A stretch of 64,000 nt of DNA from Sva-07 sp942492715 (GTDB lineage Bacteria; Actinomycetota; Acidimicrobiia; Acidimicrobiales; Ilumatobacteraceae): NCBI GenBank assembly GCA_942492715.1, contig CALOFW010000019.1, positions 1-64,000 of the forward strand. Direction: 5' to 3'. Of this stretch, positions 36,720 through 45,518 are shown piece after piece. The stretch's first letter is position 1, and each line of letters starts with the position of its first letter. The notes beneath the pieces were generated by a model. That model saw only the letters and a list, made by a program, of their open reading frames with translations. It had not been told where the DNA came from and made no database searches. The position numbers and the translations under genes were made by a program.

Positions 36720-36743
36720 GGTTCGATTCCCCCAGCTCCACGA
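36720..36743 (+). repeat. Integration core C
   Basis: GGTTCGATTCCCCCAGCTCC plus ACGA. It ends element 2 and starts element 3. CCATCTACCAGGGGAAA follows (36750-36766), matching the sequence after core A. Confidence 0.9.
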
Positions 36744-36960
36744 AAAGTGCCATCTACCAGGGGAAACGCAGGGAGTGGCTCTGACGTTAGTCCGGCGCCG
36801 GCCGCTGCCCGCAGACGCTGGCTCTCCACCCTCGATGACCTGCACTCCTGGCCTCGAACCGCTCGGGCGCGGCGCGCTGGGGCACTCAGTTGAAGGATGA
36901 CCGGACGAGGCCGACGGTGTCTACGCTGGAGGCGTCCACGCAGAATCGCGCATCCTGGGG

Positions 36961-37974
36961 ATGACCATGCGCCGAGATCACGACAAACCGGTGTACGTGG
37001 GACAGCCCTGGCGTGTCGTGCTGCGCGACCTCGACTTGGATGCCGAAGCGGTGCTCCGGCGGGCGGGGCAGCCATCGAACCTGTTCGACGGCGACGGCTC
37101 GTGGATCTCCGTCGACGACTTCTACGACCTGTTCGACGCAACCGAAGCCGAGGCAGGCAGCCCCGACGTCGCGGTCCGTGCCGGCGCTGTGGTGTCGGCC
37201 GAGCTGTTCGACCCGGCGTACTTCGCGGCGATCTGCACACCGGACCTCACGACCGCCCTGACCCGCCTCGGCGAGCACATGGAGCTCGTGGGCCCGTTCC
37301 TGCTCGACGTCGATGTCACCACCGCGGAGACGACCGCCCGGTACCGATGCAAGCACCGCCCCGACGTGGCGAGGGGGCTCGGCCTGTCACAGCTCGCCTT
37401 CATGGTGGCGCTGGCGCGCCGCGCGACCCGGCACGAGATCGTGCCGAGACGCGTCACCGTCATCGGCCCAGCCGACGACCTCGGCGCGTCTGCCGAGTTC
37501 TTCGGGTGCGACGTCGTCGGTGGTGATGTCTTCGAGGTCGCGTTCAGCGCGTTCGATGCCCGGCGCCCGTTCCTCACTCGCAACGACGAGATGTGGGAGA
37601 CCTTCCAGCCCGGTCTTCGGCGTCGGGCGGCGGAGGCCGGCGAGTACCGGTCGGTCCGCGAGGAGGTGGAGGAAGCGCTGCTCGTGCTCCTGCCGAGCGG
37701 ACGTGCGGCGATGAGCGACGTGGCGAGCGAGCTCGGCATCGGGGGTCGGACGCTGCAGCGGCGTCTGGCAGCTGAGGGCACGAGCTGGCTCGACGTGCTC
37801 AACGGGACACGGGAACGACTGGCCCGGCACTACTTCGAGACAACGGGACTGAACCCAACCGAGATCAGCTTCCTGCTCGGGTTCACGGATCCGAACTCGC
37901 TGTTCCGTGCATTTCACCGCTGGACCGGCACGACCCCCGAATCGTGGCGGGCCGATGCGCGTTCCAGCGAGTAG
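36961..37974 (+). CDS. AraC-family transcriptional regulator
   Basis: 337 residues. The N-terminal ~190 residues match the Arabinose_bd/OruR-type sensor domain (PSNLFDGDGSWISVDDFYDLFD, CTPDLTTALTRLGEHM). The C-terminal ~90 residues are the double helix-turn-helix of AraC proteins: MSDVASELGIGGRTLQRRLA and the closing ISFLLGFTDPNSLFRAFHRWTGTTPES. It precedes the DJ-1 and SDR genes on the same strand (172-bp gap) and is a candidate activator of them. First gene of element 3. Confidence 0.92.
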   Translation: MTMRRDHDKPVYVGQPWRVVLRDLDLDAEAVLRRAGQPSNLFDGDGSWISVDDFYDLFDATEAEAGSPDVAVRAGAVVSAELFDPAYFAAICTPDLTTALTRLGEHMELVGPFLLDVDVTTAETTARYRCKHRPDVARGLGLSQLAFMVALARRATRHEIVPRRVTVIGPADDLGASAEFFGCDVVGGDVFEVAFSAFDARRPFLTRNDEMWETFQPGLRRRAAEAGEYRSVREEVEEALLVLLPSGRAAMSDVASELGIGGRTLQRRLAAEGTSWLDVLNGTRERLARHYFETTGLNPTEISFLLGFTDPNSLFRAFHRWTGTTPESWRADARSSE

Positions 37975-38146
37975 CACACGCGATGCGCGATGGGCGACCG
38001 TTCCCGACCGCACGTCACCGAATTGACGTGTCCGGCAAGCCGATTGGCAGGTTCGGCGAGTCCTGGTTCGTGTCCCGGCGCGCATACTCGATCGGAGATG
38101 GATCGGCTCCCGCGCCGGTCACCCGACGAGTCAGGAGTACCCCCAC

Positions 38147-39073
38147 ATGAACCCGACCAAGCGACTGTTCGGCATGGCGCCCACACCGGACGAGACCGGC
38201 CGTGGCTACATCCCATCACCGCTCGGGCGGTTGCTCGGCGTCGCCAAGAAGAGCGACTACGAGCCGGTCGATTTCGCCGGTCGAACGTATCGCGGCGACA
38301 AGAAGGTCCTCGTGCTGTGCACTGAGGATCGCTACTTCGAGATGACCAACGGCGCGCTGTTCTCGACCGGGCAGAACGCCCTGGAGACGGCCGTCCCGCT
38401 GATGCATCTCGCTGCGGCTGGTTTCGACTTCGACGTGGTGACACCGACGGGCGCGCCGGCGGTCATCGAGGAGTGGTCGGCGCCGAGCAAGGACGAGGTG
38501 GTGCTGCGGTTCCTCGCGGATCATCGAGCGGCGTTCGACCGGCCGTTGTCGTTGCGGGATCTGGTCGCCCACGGCGCGCTCGACGATGACTCGCCGTACG
38601 TGGCGCTGTTCCTGCCCGGCGGCCACGGTGCGATGGTCGGGCTCCCCGAGGACCCGAACGTCGGCGCGCTGATCCGATGGGTCGAGGCCTCGGACCGCTA
38701 CCTCGTCGCCGTGTGCCACGGCCCTGCGGCGATGCTGGCAGCCACGATCGACCACGACGGCGCGCACCCCTACGCCGGTTACGACATGGCTGCGTTCCCC
38801 GACGGTCTCGACCAGCGATCTCCGTCGTTCGGCTACCTGCCCGGTGACCTGCCGTGGCTCCAGTGCGAGCGACTCGAAGCGCGGGGCATCCGAATCGTCA
38901 ACGACAAGGCGAACGGCACCACGCACGTCGACCGCAAGCTGTATTCCGGCGACAGCCCGAAGGCCTGTGACCAACTCGGCAAGAACGTGGCTGAAGCACT
39001 CCTCGCCGACGTCACCACCACAACGCAGCACATGGCCGTCACCGACGACAGCACCCGTGGAGGTGCCCGATGA
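38147..39073 (+). CDS. DJ-1/PfpI-family protein, HchA (Hsp31) type
   Basis: 308 residues. The nucleophile elbow is VAVCHGPAAML with Cys near residue 191, in the DJ-1 fold; upstream FLPGGHGAMVGLPE and the N-terminal KKVLVLCTEDRYFEMTNG...TGQNALET give the family-specific Glu. Hsp31/HchA proteins act as holdase chaperone and glutathione-independent glyoxalase III (methylglyoxal to lactate) and deglycase. The stop overlaps the following SDR gene by 4 bp (ATGA), so both are co-translated; together they suggest carbonyl detoxification. Confidence 0.88.
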   Translation: MNPTKRLFGMAPTPDETGRGYIPSPLGRLLGVAKKSDYEPVDFAGRTYRGDKKVLVLCTEDRYFEMTNGALFSTGQNALETAVPLMHLAAAGFDFDVVTPTGAPAVIEEWSAPSKDEVVLRFLADHRAAFDRPLSLRDLVAHGALDDDSPYVALFLPGGHGAMVGLPEDPNVGALIRWVEASDRYLVAVCHGPAAMLAATIDHDGAHPYAGYDMAAFPDGLDQRSPSFGYLPGDLPWLQCERLEARGIRIVNDKANGTTHVDRKLYSGDSPKACDQLGKNVAEALLADVTTTTQHMAVTDDSTRGGAR

Positions 39074-39891
39074 GTCAGACGATTCTCGTCACGGGTGCCA
39101 GCTCGGGCATCGGCAAGGCGTCGGCAACGCTGTTCGCCGATCGCGGCTGGAACGTCGTTGCCACCATGCGCAACACCGACGACGGCGCCAGCCTCGCCGG
39201 CCAAGACAACGTCCTCGTGACCGCGCTCGACCTGCTCGACAGCGAGTCGATCACCGCCGCAGTCGCTGACGGCATCGAGCGCTTCGGCGCCATCGACGTC
39301 CTGCTCAACAACGCCGGCTACGGCGCGTACGGCCCCCTCGAAGCCACGCCGATGTCGGTGCTGCGCCGCCAATTCGACGTGAACGTGTTCGGCCTCGTCG
39401 AGACCATCCGGGCCGTACTGCCGTCGATGCGGGCACAGCGCAGCGGTGTCATCATCAACATCTCGTCGGTCGGTGGGCGCATGACCTTCCCGCTCGGCAG
39501 CCTCTACCACGGCTCGAAGTGGGCCGTCGAAGGGCTGTCGGAGGCGCTCCACTTCGAACTCTCCGTGCTCGGCATCCGGGTGAAGTTGGTCGAGCCCGGT
39601 GGTGTCAACACCGACTTCGGAGGACGATCGTTCGTGTTCACCCACGACCCCGAGTTCCCCGATTACCAGCCTCTCGTGGACATGGCGGCCGCTGCGTTGC
39701 AGCAGGAGGCGTCCGCCGACAACCAGGAACCGCACGAGGTCGCCGAGGTCATCTTCGGCGCGGCGACCGACGGCACCGACCGGATGCGCTACATCTCCGG
39801 CGACGGAGCAGCGCAGCTCCTCGCCAACCGCTACTCGGCCGAACAGGACGAGCAGTTCGTCGCCGGGATGCGAGCCCAGTTCGGGCTCTGA
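39070..39891 (+). CDS. Short-chain dehydrogenase/reductase (SDR)
   Basis: 273 residues, classical SDR. Cofactor motif TGASSGIGKASA (residues 7-18), NNAGYG, catalytic Ser in NISSVGGRMTF and YxxxK in YHGSKWAVEGLSEAL (Tyr-x3-Lys), then VEPGGVNTDF. NAD(P)H-dependent carbonyl or alcohol redox is expected. Overlaps the HchA-type gene by 4 bp. Substrate unknown. Confidence 0.92.
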   Translation: MSQTILVTGASSGIGKASATLFADRGWNVVATMRNTDDGASLAGQDNVLVTALDLLDSESITAAVADGIERFGAIDVLLNNAGYGAYGPLEATPMSVLRRQFDVNVFGLVETIRAVLPSMRAQRSGVIINISSVGGRMTFPLGSLYHGSKWAVEGLSEALHFELSVLGIRVKLVEPGGVNTDFGGRSFVFTHDPEFPDYQPLVDMAAAALQQEASADNQEPHEVAEVIFGAATDGTDRMRYISGDGAAQLLANRYSAEQDEQFVAGMRAQFGL

Positions 39892-40025
39892 CCGACACTC
39901 GACCGCAACGGTCAGTCGAGCTGCTCGGGGGCCACCGCTCACCGGAGCGGGCCACCCACCCTGATCGCTGTCTTCACGTTGGCGCCCCTCCCGGTCCGGT
40001 CGGTGCCGATCGACCTTCCGCCCGG

Positions 40026-41195
40026 TCAGCGGTGCGCGGGCGCCATGTAGAACCAGAGCGGGAACGGTGCGCCCTGGTCCTTGAGGTGCTTCCGGGCGGT
40101 CATGAGCGTGCGTCCCGCTTCGGTGGACTCGTGGAACCACGCCTCGGCGGATCGACCGCTCGGCGTGGGACCGTCGACGAGCTGCAGCGCCGCCTCTTCG
40201 TAGTACGTACGGATGTCCATGCAGACGGCGATCGGATTGCGACCCGGCAGCGACACCTCCTTCCACGGGGCGCCCTCGGCCCACTGGTGGAGCACGGCGA
40301 GCGCATCGGGAACCTGATCCGCCGTGATCTCGCGGCCGACCTCGGTGACACCCCGGCGGGCCAGCGAACGGTCGTAGGCCGCCCGCAGCGCCCGTGCCTC
40401 GTCGACCGCCGCTGGCAGATCGGGGTCGTACCGGGGTGGGATCGCGCACGACATCGGCGTCTCGTCGGCTTCGATGACCTCGGGGAAGGTCTCGATCACC
40501 GGCTCGGTCGCGGCGAGGAGGTCGAGACCGGCCTGCAGGACCTGCCGCTGGAACTCGGCATCGCCGGGCTTGCCGAGGGGACGTCCGAGCGGGAACTCGC
40601 TGTAGAGCGCCCGGGGCGGGTTCATCTTCTGTACCACCTCGAGCATCGAGGCGTAGACGATCGTGGTCAGGCCGGCGGCCTCGAAGACGTGGGCGAGCGT
40701 ACTCACGGTACGCGTACAGAGCGGTCAAACGGGCGTGAGGAGGACGACGTCGACACCATCGGCGTTCAGTTCGGCGGCGCACGCCGGGCCCGTGTCGAGC
40801 CGGATCTCCGACACGGTGTCGGGCTGGTTGCCGGCGAACGCGAAGTGACGGGGGGCGACCTCGCCGATCACGCCATCGGCTGCCAGTTCCTCGAGCCGAT
40901 CGATCGGATACACCACGTTGAGGTCGAGCTGGAAGCCGGTGTGGTCGAAGTTGGGGCTCCAGTGGCCGAGCACGAGATCACGGTCCGAGCGCTCGAAGGC
41001 CCGGAAGGTGGTGTCACCCGGCGTGTAGCGGTCTTGATCGGGGCGGTGCAGCGCCGCCGAGGTGACGATGGCCACCTTCGCCTCTGACAGCGGCTTGTCG
41101 AGCGGGACGAAGGCGGTCGTCTCGAACTCGGGCACCGGCAGCGTCGCGGCGTAGGCGCGCATGGCGGCGTCACCATTCATCGCTGGTTCGGACAT
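40026..41195 (-). CDS. GrdB/PrdB-like reductase family selenoprotein (in-frame UGA as Sec157)
   Basis: 389 residues if the TGA at 40725-40727 is read as selenocysteine. The N-terminal half (MSEPAMNGDAAM, KVAIVTSAALHRPDQDRY, HWSPNFDHTGFQLDLNVVYP, PRHFAFAGNQPD) and the C-terminal half (TVSTLAHVFEAAGLTTIVYA, PRALYSEFPLGRPLGKPG) are the two parts of selenoprotein B of the glycine/betaine/sarcosine/D-proline reductase family, and they are in the same frame. The junction reads DVVLLTPV-U-PLCTRT, a UxxC redox motif at the position where GrdB has its Sec. Read as a stop, the codon would remove the conserved half. A SECIS-like hairpin follows at 40697-40713. No sel genes are in the window. A DinB-like gene is upstream. 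Confidence 0.8.
40697..40713 (-). promoter_or_regulatory. Candidate bacterial SECIS hairpin
   Basis: On the coding strand, GCGTAC-CGTGA-GTACGC forms a perfect 6-bp stem with a 5-base loop. The stem begins 11 nt after the UGA and the loop has G as its second base, which fits the bacterial SECIS consensus (apical loop about 16-37 nt from UGA, G in the first two loop bases). Confidence 0.65.
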
Positions 41196-41224
41196 GGGGA
41201 CCTCCGGGGTGTGCGGTCGGATGT

Positions 41225-41798
41225 TCAGCTCGTCATGCCCTGCAGACCGACGAGCGCTCTGGCGTGTTCGATCTCGCCCATGTGGCGCAGGCCGTGCTGG
41301 TACCACCAGCACTCCATGGCGTCGAGCCGGGTGATGCCGGCCTCGCCGCCGACGCGAGCCGAGTACGTGTTGGCGACGACGGGTCGGGTACGGCTTCGCG
41401 ATCAGCACGTCGGTGAGGGTGTCGGGGTCGACGTCGACGAGGAACGCCTCGGTCCGAGACCAGACGGCGTTCATGTACTCGATGAAGGCGTCGTAGTCAC
41501 CGATGCGCTGGTTGACCATCTCCTCGGGTGTTCGTTCCTTGCCGTGGTCCGCGATCGCCAGGTCGAGCTTCGTCGCCCAGCTCTCGTCGAAGATCGGCAG
41601 CGCACCGCCCGAGATGAACATGTAGGCGCTGTCCTCCATGTTCACGTAGTGGAACAGCGAGAACGCGATCGGCAGCACGGCGTCACGTTCGACGTGGTTC
41701 ACCTGCTCGATCGTCATCGTGGCGCATGCGTCCTCGTAGAGGGAGTGCATGGCGCGCATGCGCCGTCGGAGGGAGTCGAGGATCAGTTCGTTGCTCAC
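41225..41798 (-). CDS. DinB-like superfamily protein, frameshift near 41395
   Basis: About 190 residues from GTG 41798. The helical bundle with a possible metal site is seen in SNELILDSLRRRMRAMHSLY, HVERDAVLPIAFSLFHYVNMEDSAYM and, after restoring the frame near 41395, NTYSARVGGEAGITRLDAMEC WWYQHGLRHMGEIEHARAL. His residues in FHY and RHMGEIEH are candidate ligands. DinB-fold proteins are often thiol-dependent transferases. It lies 29 bp upstream of the GrdB-like selenoprotein on the same strand, so they probably form an operon. Confidence 0.7.
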
Positions 41799-41934
41799 AA
41801 CAATTGCGAGTCTGTCACGCACTAGTTGGTGAATGCAAGGCGGGGGCGCCGGCGGATGTCGGCCTCACCGATCGCAAGGAGCGATGGGCATCGTCTCGTC
41901 ATCACGAATACCTGTACGATTTAGGATATCCTTC

Positions 41935-41950
41935 TCGAACGTACGTTGGT
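41935..41950 (+). promoter_or_regulatory. SOS-box-like sequence upstream of the DUF222 protein
   Basis: TCGAAC-GTAC-GTTGGT matches the mycobacterial LexA box TCGAAC-N4-GTTCGA in the left half fully and in four of six bases on the right. It lies 3 bp before the ATG at 41954; a -10-like TAGGAT is at 41922-41927. Confidence 0.5.
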
Positions 41951-41953
41951 ACA

Positions 41954-43342
41954 ATGGGTGACATGCCCAACTCCTCCGACTGCACTCAGGTCTCGGAGTG
42001 GGACGACGACGCATTGGCGGAGCGGTTCCGGGAGCTCGAGCTCCAACGTCGAGCGCTCGACGCCGAGCAGGCGGCCATCGTGCGGGAAGGCGAGCGGCGG
42101 GGGCTGCACACACTCGACGGACACCGATCGATGAAGCAGTGGATCATCGCCCAGACCAACGGGTCGGCCGCCGACGCCGCCCGTCTGCGGCGTCTCGCCG
42201 GCGCCATCGGCGAGCACGCAGAGATCGGTGCAGCGCTCCAGGCCGGACACATCGGCACCGCGCAGGCCAACGAACTGGCACGGCTGAGCGCCAACCCGCG
42301 AGTGGCCGACCAGCTCGCACCGGTCCTGCCGATCCTGCTGCAGCACGCCGAACACCTTCGCTTCGACGACTTCCGCGTCGTCACCCGCCGGTGGGAGATG
42401 CTCGCCGACCTCGACGGGGCCGAGCGAGATGACGAGATGTCCCACGAGCTCCGCACGGCGTCGGTCCTCCACGTCGACGGCTCCCTGCGCGTGCAGGCCT
42501 CGGGTGGCAGCGGCATGGCGACGGCCGAGGTGCTCGGCATCTTCCGATGCTTCGTCGAGGCCGAGTTCGCCAAGGACGTGTCGGCCCGAACCGCCGAGCA
42601 CGGGCCCGACGCGCCGGCGTCGATGCTGCCGCGCACCGACGCCCAGCGCCGCTACGACGCGCTCGTCGAGATCTTCCGTGCCGCCGCGGTCGCCCCAGCG
42701 GACGGCGCCGCCCCCGAACCGGTCGTCAACGTGCTCGTCGGTCAACGGGGACTCGAACGGATGCTCGCCCGTCGCGGCATGGGCGTCGAACCCGAACCAC
42801 CGGCCCCCGACGAGGTCGCCGAGCTGCTGATGACCGAACGTCTCGAGACCACGACCGGCGTCCCGATCGCACCCGACGACGTCATCGCCGCCTGCCTCAC
42901 CGGCGTCGTCCGCCGAGTCGTGCTCGACTCGGCCAGCGTCGTCGTCGACGCCGGCCGCAAGCGTCGCCTGTTCACCGGCGTCGCCCGCGAGCTCGCACTC
43001 ATGCTGTGGCAGCACTGCACCCACCTCGGGTGCACCGTCCCCGCCGAGCAGTGCCACGTCGACCACCTCGACGAACACGCCCAAGGCGGCGCGACCGACC
43101 AGATCAACAGCGGGCCCCGATGCAGCACCCACAACCCGCTGAAGTCCGCACGCCGAATCCGATCCGGACGCGACCCCAACGGGTACATCGTCGACCACCG
43201 CGCCGACGGCACACCGATGCTGCCCGTCGGGCGACGCGCCCCGACCTCCAACGAATGGGAACGACGCCACCGACGAGCCGCCGAACACGGCTGGGAGTGC
43301 CGATTCCACCGGATGGAGCGCGGCCGGATCGTGGCCGCCTGA
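41954..43342 (+). CDS. DUF222 / 13E12-repeat HNH endonuclease-like protein
   Basis: 462 residues (ATG 41954; a second ATG at 41963 is possible). The DUF222 part spans most of the protein (ALAERFRELELQRRALDAEQAAIVREGERRG, AAGRTGTAQANELARL region, RRYDALVEIFRAAA). The C-terminal HNH motif is CHVDHLDEHAQGGATDQINSGPRCSTHN, with the His-Asn-His type metal site, preceded by CTHLGCTVPAEQC. The 13E12 family is multicopy in actinobacteria, and some mycobacterial members are LexA-regulated; the box at 41935 agrees. It may be a homing-type or DNA-damage nuclease. Confidence 0.92.
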   Translation: MGDMPNSSDCTQVSEWDDDALAERFRELELQRRALDAEQAAIVREGERRGLHTLDGHRSMKQWIIAQTNGSAADAARLRRLAGAIGEHAEIGAALQAGHIGTAQANELARLSANPRVADQLAPVLPILLQHAEHLRFDDFRVVTRRWEMLADLDGAERDDEMSHELRTASVLHVDGSLRVQASGGSGMATAEVLGIFRCFVEAEFAKDVSARTAEHGPDAPASMLPRTDAQRRYDALVEIFRAAAVAPADGAAPEPVVNVLVGQRGLERMLARRGMGVEPEPPAPDEVAELLMTERLETTTGVPIAPDDVIAACLTGVVRRVVLDSASVVVDAGRKRRLFTGVARELALMLWQHCTHLGCTVPAEQCHVDHLDEHAQGGATDQINSGPRCSTHNPLKSARRIRSGRDPNGYIVDHRADGTPMLPVGRRAPTSNEWERRHRRAAEHGWECRFHRMERGRIVAA

Positions 43343-43665
43343 CGTCGGGGCGCCGATCACGGCGAACGTGTGGCTGCCGGTCGGGCGCGACTGACGTAGC
43401 GATGCCACCGACGCGCATCGTCGAACGACGCCTCAGATGTTGCCGAGCTGGGTGAGCCCGTCCGATGGAGTGCTCCTGGCACCAGCACCGCCTACGTCAC
43501 CCTGCGATGAGCCAACGTCCCGAATACCAGCACCTCGCTCATCGCCCGGGGTTCTGCGCGCTCTGCGATGAGCCAACCGCCCGACTACCGGCACTTCGCT
43601 CATCGCCCGGACGGGCCGTCGGTCGGCGCACCCGGTGGGACCCACGATCGACGGCTGAACCGGGA
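43343..43665. other. intergenic region with two palindromic repeats
   Basis: About 320 bp, holding the repeat pair at 43502-43610 and no credible gene. Confidence 0.5.
43502..43610. repeat. Two direct copies of a 48-bp palindromic unit
   Basis: CTGCGATGAGCCAAC...GCTCATCGCCCGG occurs at 43502-43549 and 43563-43610. In each, GCGATGAGC pairs with GCTCATCGC to form a 9-bp stem around about 26 bases. The copies differ at a few positions in the loop only. They lie between the ends of two convergent genes and may act as a terminator or as a dispersed palindromic element. Confidence 0.85.
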
Positions 43666-44529
43666 TCAGTCGAGGAGCGCCCGGACTCGGGCGGCGGCTG
43701 CGGTGCCGTCCTGGATCCCGAGGTCGACCCCGCGGTTGCGGAGGGCGGGATTCATGAGGTTCTGCGCTCCGATCTCGGTGGTGAACCCCTCGCCGGGCAC
43801 GATCGCCTCCACCCGGCGGCCCGTCGACGCGAGCAGTTCGCTCTCGCGCTCGAGTGCCCGCACGGCGCTGGGATCGCCGACCCGGAGTGGGCCGACGAAG
43901 ATCACCGCGTCGACGTCGGAATCGAGCACGACGTCGAGGTTCGAGCTGCTCCACAGCCCGCCGTCGGTGTAGCGGGAGCCGTCGACCGTGACCGGTGGGA
44001 ACACGCCGGGGATCGCGCACGATGACGCGACCGCCCGGGCGAGATCGACGCCGTCGCCGGCGGTCCAGACGCGTCGGAGGCCGGTGGTGCAGTCGACCGC
44101 GGTGATCCGGAGATCGCCGTCCGGCCACTCACCTCCGCCGACGATCCGCTCGAAGCGACCGATCCACGCCGACTCCGGCCCCGTGTCGGCGGCGATCGCC
44201 CTGCGGCCCACCTCCTGGAGCACCTCGGGTGTCCGCTCCTTCGCCTCGCGCAGCACGGCGAAGATCTCGATGAGTGGCGTGAGATCCGTCGTCATGGGTT
44301 CGGCCCCGGCACCCCCGTCCGGCTCGCGCTGGTTCGCGACCAGCCGATCGACCGAGCGCCCCTGGCGGACGTGCGTCCCGACCACCGAACCCGCAGACGA
44401 ACCGACGATCACCGCTGCGGCCGCCGGATCGACACCCGCGTCGGCGAGCCCGGCGAGCACACCGGCCTCCCACGCCACCCCGACGGTGCCTCCGCCACCG
44501 AGCACCAGGGCGAACGACACGGTGCTCAC
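43666..44529 (-). CDS. Patatin-like phospholipase
   Basis: 287 residues. The oxyanion motif is LVLGGGGTVGVAWEAGVL (residues 8-25), the nucleophile elbow IVGSSAGSVVG (Ser about 45) and the catalytic Asp is in YTDGGLWSSSN (DGG, about 187). This is the Ser-Asp dyad of patatin lipases, which hydrolyse acyl chains from phospholipids. The start overlaps the stop of the upstream nitroreductase by 4 bp (ATGA); the two form an operon behind the palindromic site at 45477-45507. Confidence 0.92.
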   Translation of the reverse strand: MSTVSFALVLGGGGTVGVAWEAGVLAGLADAGVDPAAAAVIVGSSAGSVVGTHVRQGRSVDRLVANQREPDGGAGAEPMTTDLTPLIEIFAVLREAKERTPEVLQEVGRRAIAADTGPESAWIGRFERIVGGGEWPDGDLRITAVDCTTGLRRVWTAGDGVDLARAVASSCAIPGVFPPVTVDGSRYTDGGLWSSSNLDVVLDSDVDAVIFVGPLRVGDPSAVRALERESELLASTGRRVEAIVPGEGFTTEIGAQNLMNPALRNRGVDLGIQDGTAAAARVRALLD

Positions 44530-45419
44530 GATGGCAGACCGTCGACGACGCCGGCGAGCTGCCGTTCGAGTTCGGCGCGACGGGCCGACGGCTGCCAGCC
44601 CCCGGGCGCATGCACCCGAACTCTGCTGCCACCCGGAATCAACTCGACCTCGACCCGCAGTGCGGCGAGCTCGGAGTCGGCGATCGCTGCTTCGACCACC
44701 TCGGGCCGCGCCTTCACGTCGGTCTCGGCGACGACGTCGACGAGCGCTGGGTCGTCGGCCGACGGCCGTGTCTGGCCGAACCGATCGAAGTAAGTGATGT
44801 CCCGGGCCGGGTGGCGCCGTGTCGCCGGCGAGAAGTCGACACCCTTGGTGTAGGCGACGGGGAACAGGCAGATCTGCGTGACCTCGTCGGGCAGTTCGAG
44901 CAGCTCAGCAACCGCATCGGCCTCACGCAGATACATCGTCGTCCACACCGTGCCGAGCCCACGGCTGCGCAACGCGACCATGAAGCTCCACGCCGACTGG
45001 ATGACCGAGTCGAACAGCCCCGGCCGCCCACTGCCGTCGTGGCGGCCGATGATCGTCGGGATCACGAGCGCCGGCATCGACGCGATGCTCTCCGCAAGCC
45101 GCTTCGCACCCTGCATCATCCGTGCATTGGGATGATCCGTCGCCTCGAGGCGCTCGGCCGTCTCGATCACCCAGCTCCCGCCAGCTGCGAGGTACAGCTC
45201 GGCGAGTTGGTCCTTGGTCGCCTGGTCGCGCACGATCATCCATCGACGACTGCCCATGTTGCCGCCCGTCGGCGCCTGCTCGGCGACGTCGATGCAGTCG
45301 AGCAGCACCTGGTCGTCGACCGGACGCTCCAGATCCAGACGCATGCGCACCGCACGCGTCGTCGTCAGCGCATGGTCGACGATCTCGACGTAGCGATCGG
45401 TCCCTGGTGAGAACTCCAT
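44526..45419 (-). CDS. Nitroreductase-family protein with C-terminal extension
   Basis: 297 residues from ATG 45419. The FMN nitroreductase fold is shown by TTRAVRMRLDLERPV, QAPTGGNMGSRRWMIV and LRSRGLGTVWTTMYL, with ELPDEVTQICLFPVAYTKGV. The last ~85 residues (PALVDVVAETDVKARPEVVEAAIADSEL ... GGWQPSARRAELERQL) are an extra domain rich in charged residues that I do not recognise. It uses NAD(P)H and FMN to reduce nitro or other electrophilic groups. First gene of a two-gene operon with the patatin gene. Confidence 0.88.
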   Translation of the reverse strand: MEFSPGTDRYVEIVDHALTTTRAVRMRLDLERPVDDQVLLDCIDVAEQAPTGGNMGSRRWMIVRDQATKDQLAELYLAAGGSWVIETAERLEATDHPNARMMQGAKRLAESIASMPALVIPTIIGRHDGSGRPGLFDSVIQSAWSFMVALRSRGLGTVWTTMYLREADAVAELLELPDEVTQICLFPVAYTKGVDFSPATRRHPARDITYFDRFGQTRPSADDPALVDVVAETDVKARPEVVEAAIADSELAALRVEVELIPGGSRVRVHAPGGWQPSARRAELERQLAGVVDGLPS

Positions 45420-45476
45420 CGGCGCCCCCTTCGACGTCGGCTGCCGCGTCGTGCTCGTTCCCCGGGCCACATCCAG

Positions 45477-45507
45477 CGACTACTGCGGGTCACGCTAGCA
45501 GTAGTCG
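45477..45507. promoter_or_regulatory. Palindromic operator upstream of the nitroreductase operon
   Basis: CGACTACTG (45477-45485) and CAGTAGTCG (45499-45507) form a perfect 9-bp inverted repeat around a 13-bp centre. It lies 58 bp before the nitroreductase start. The whole site is almost the same as the one at 50669-50700, so one regulator, probably the TetR protein at 48017-48652, may control both. Confidence 0.65.
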
Positions 45508-45518
45508 GGCAGGCGAGA

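Noticed and set aside
40725..40727. Simple nonsense mutation or sequencing error splitting the GrdB-like gene
   Set aside because: The TGA is exactly at the family's Sec position with a UxxC motif, both halves stay in frame without an indel, and a SECIS-like hairpin follows. An error remains possible and is named as a refutation test.
38833..40782. 649-codon minus-strand frame
   Set aside because: Runs antisense to the DJ-1 and SDR genes and through the selenoprotein in another frame; Arg-rich and without motifs.
41921..43408. 495-codon minus-strand frame
   Set aside because: Antisense shadow of the DUF222 protein.
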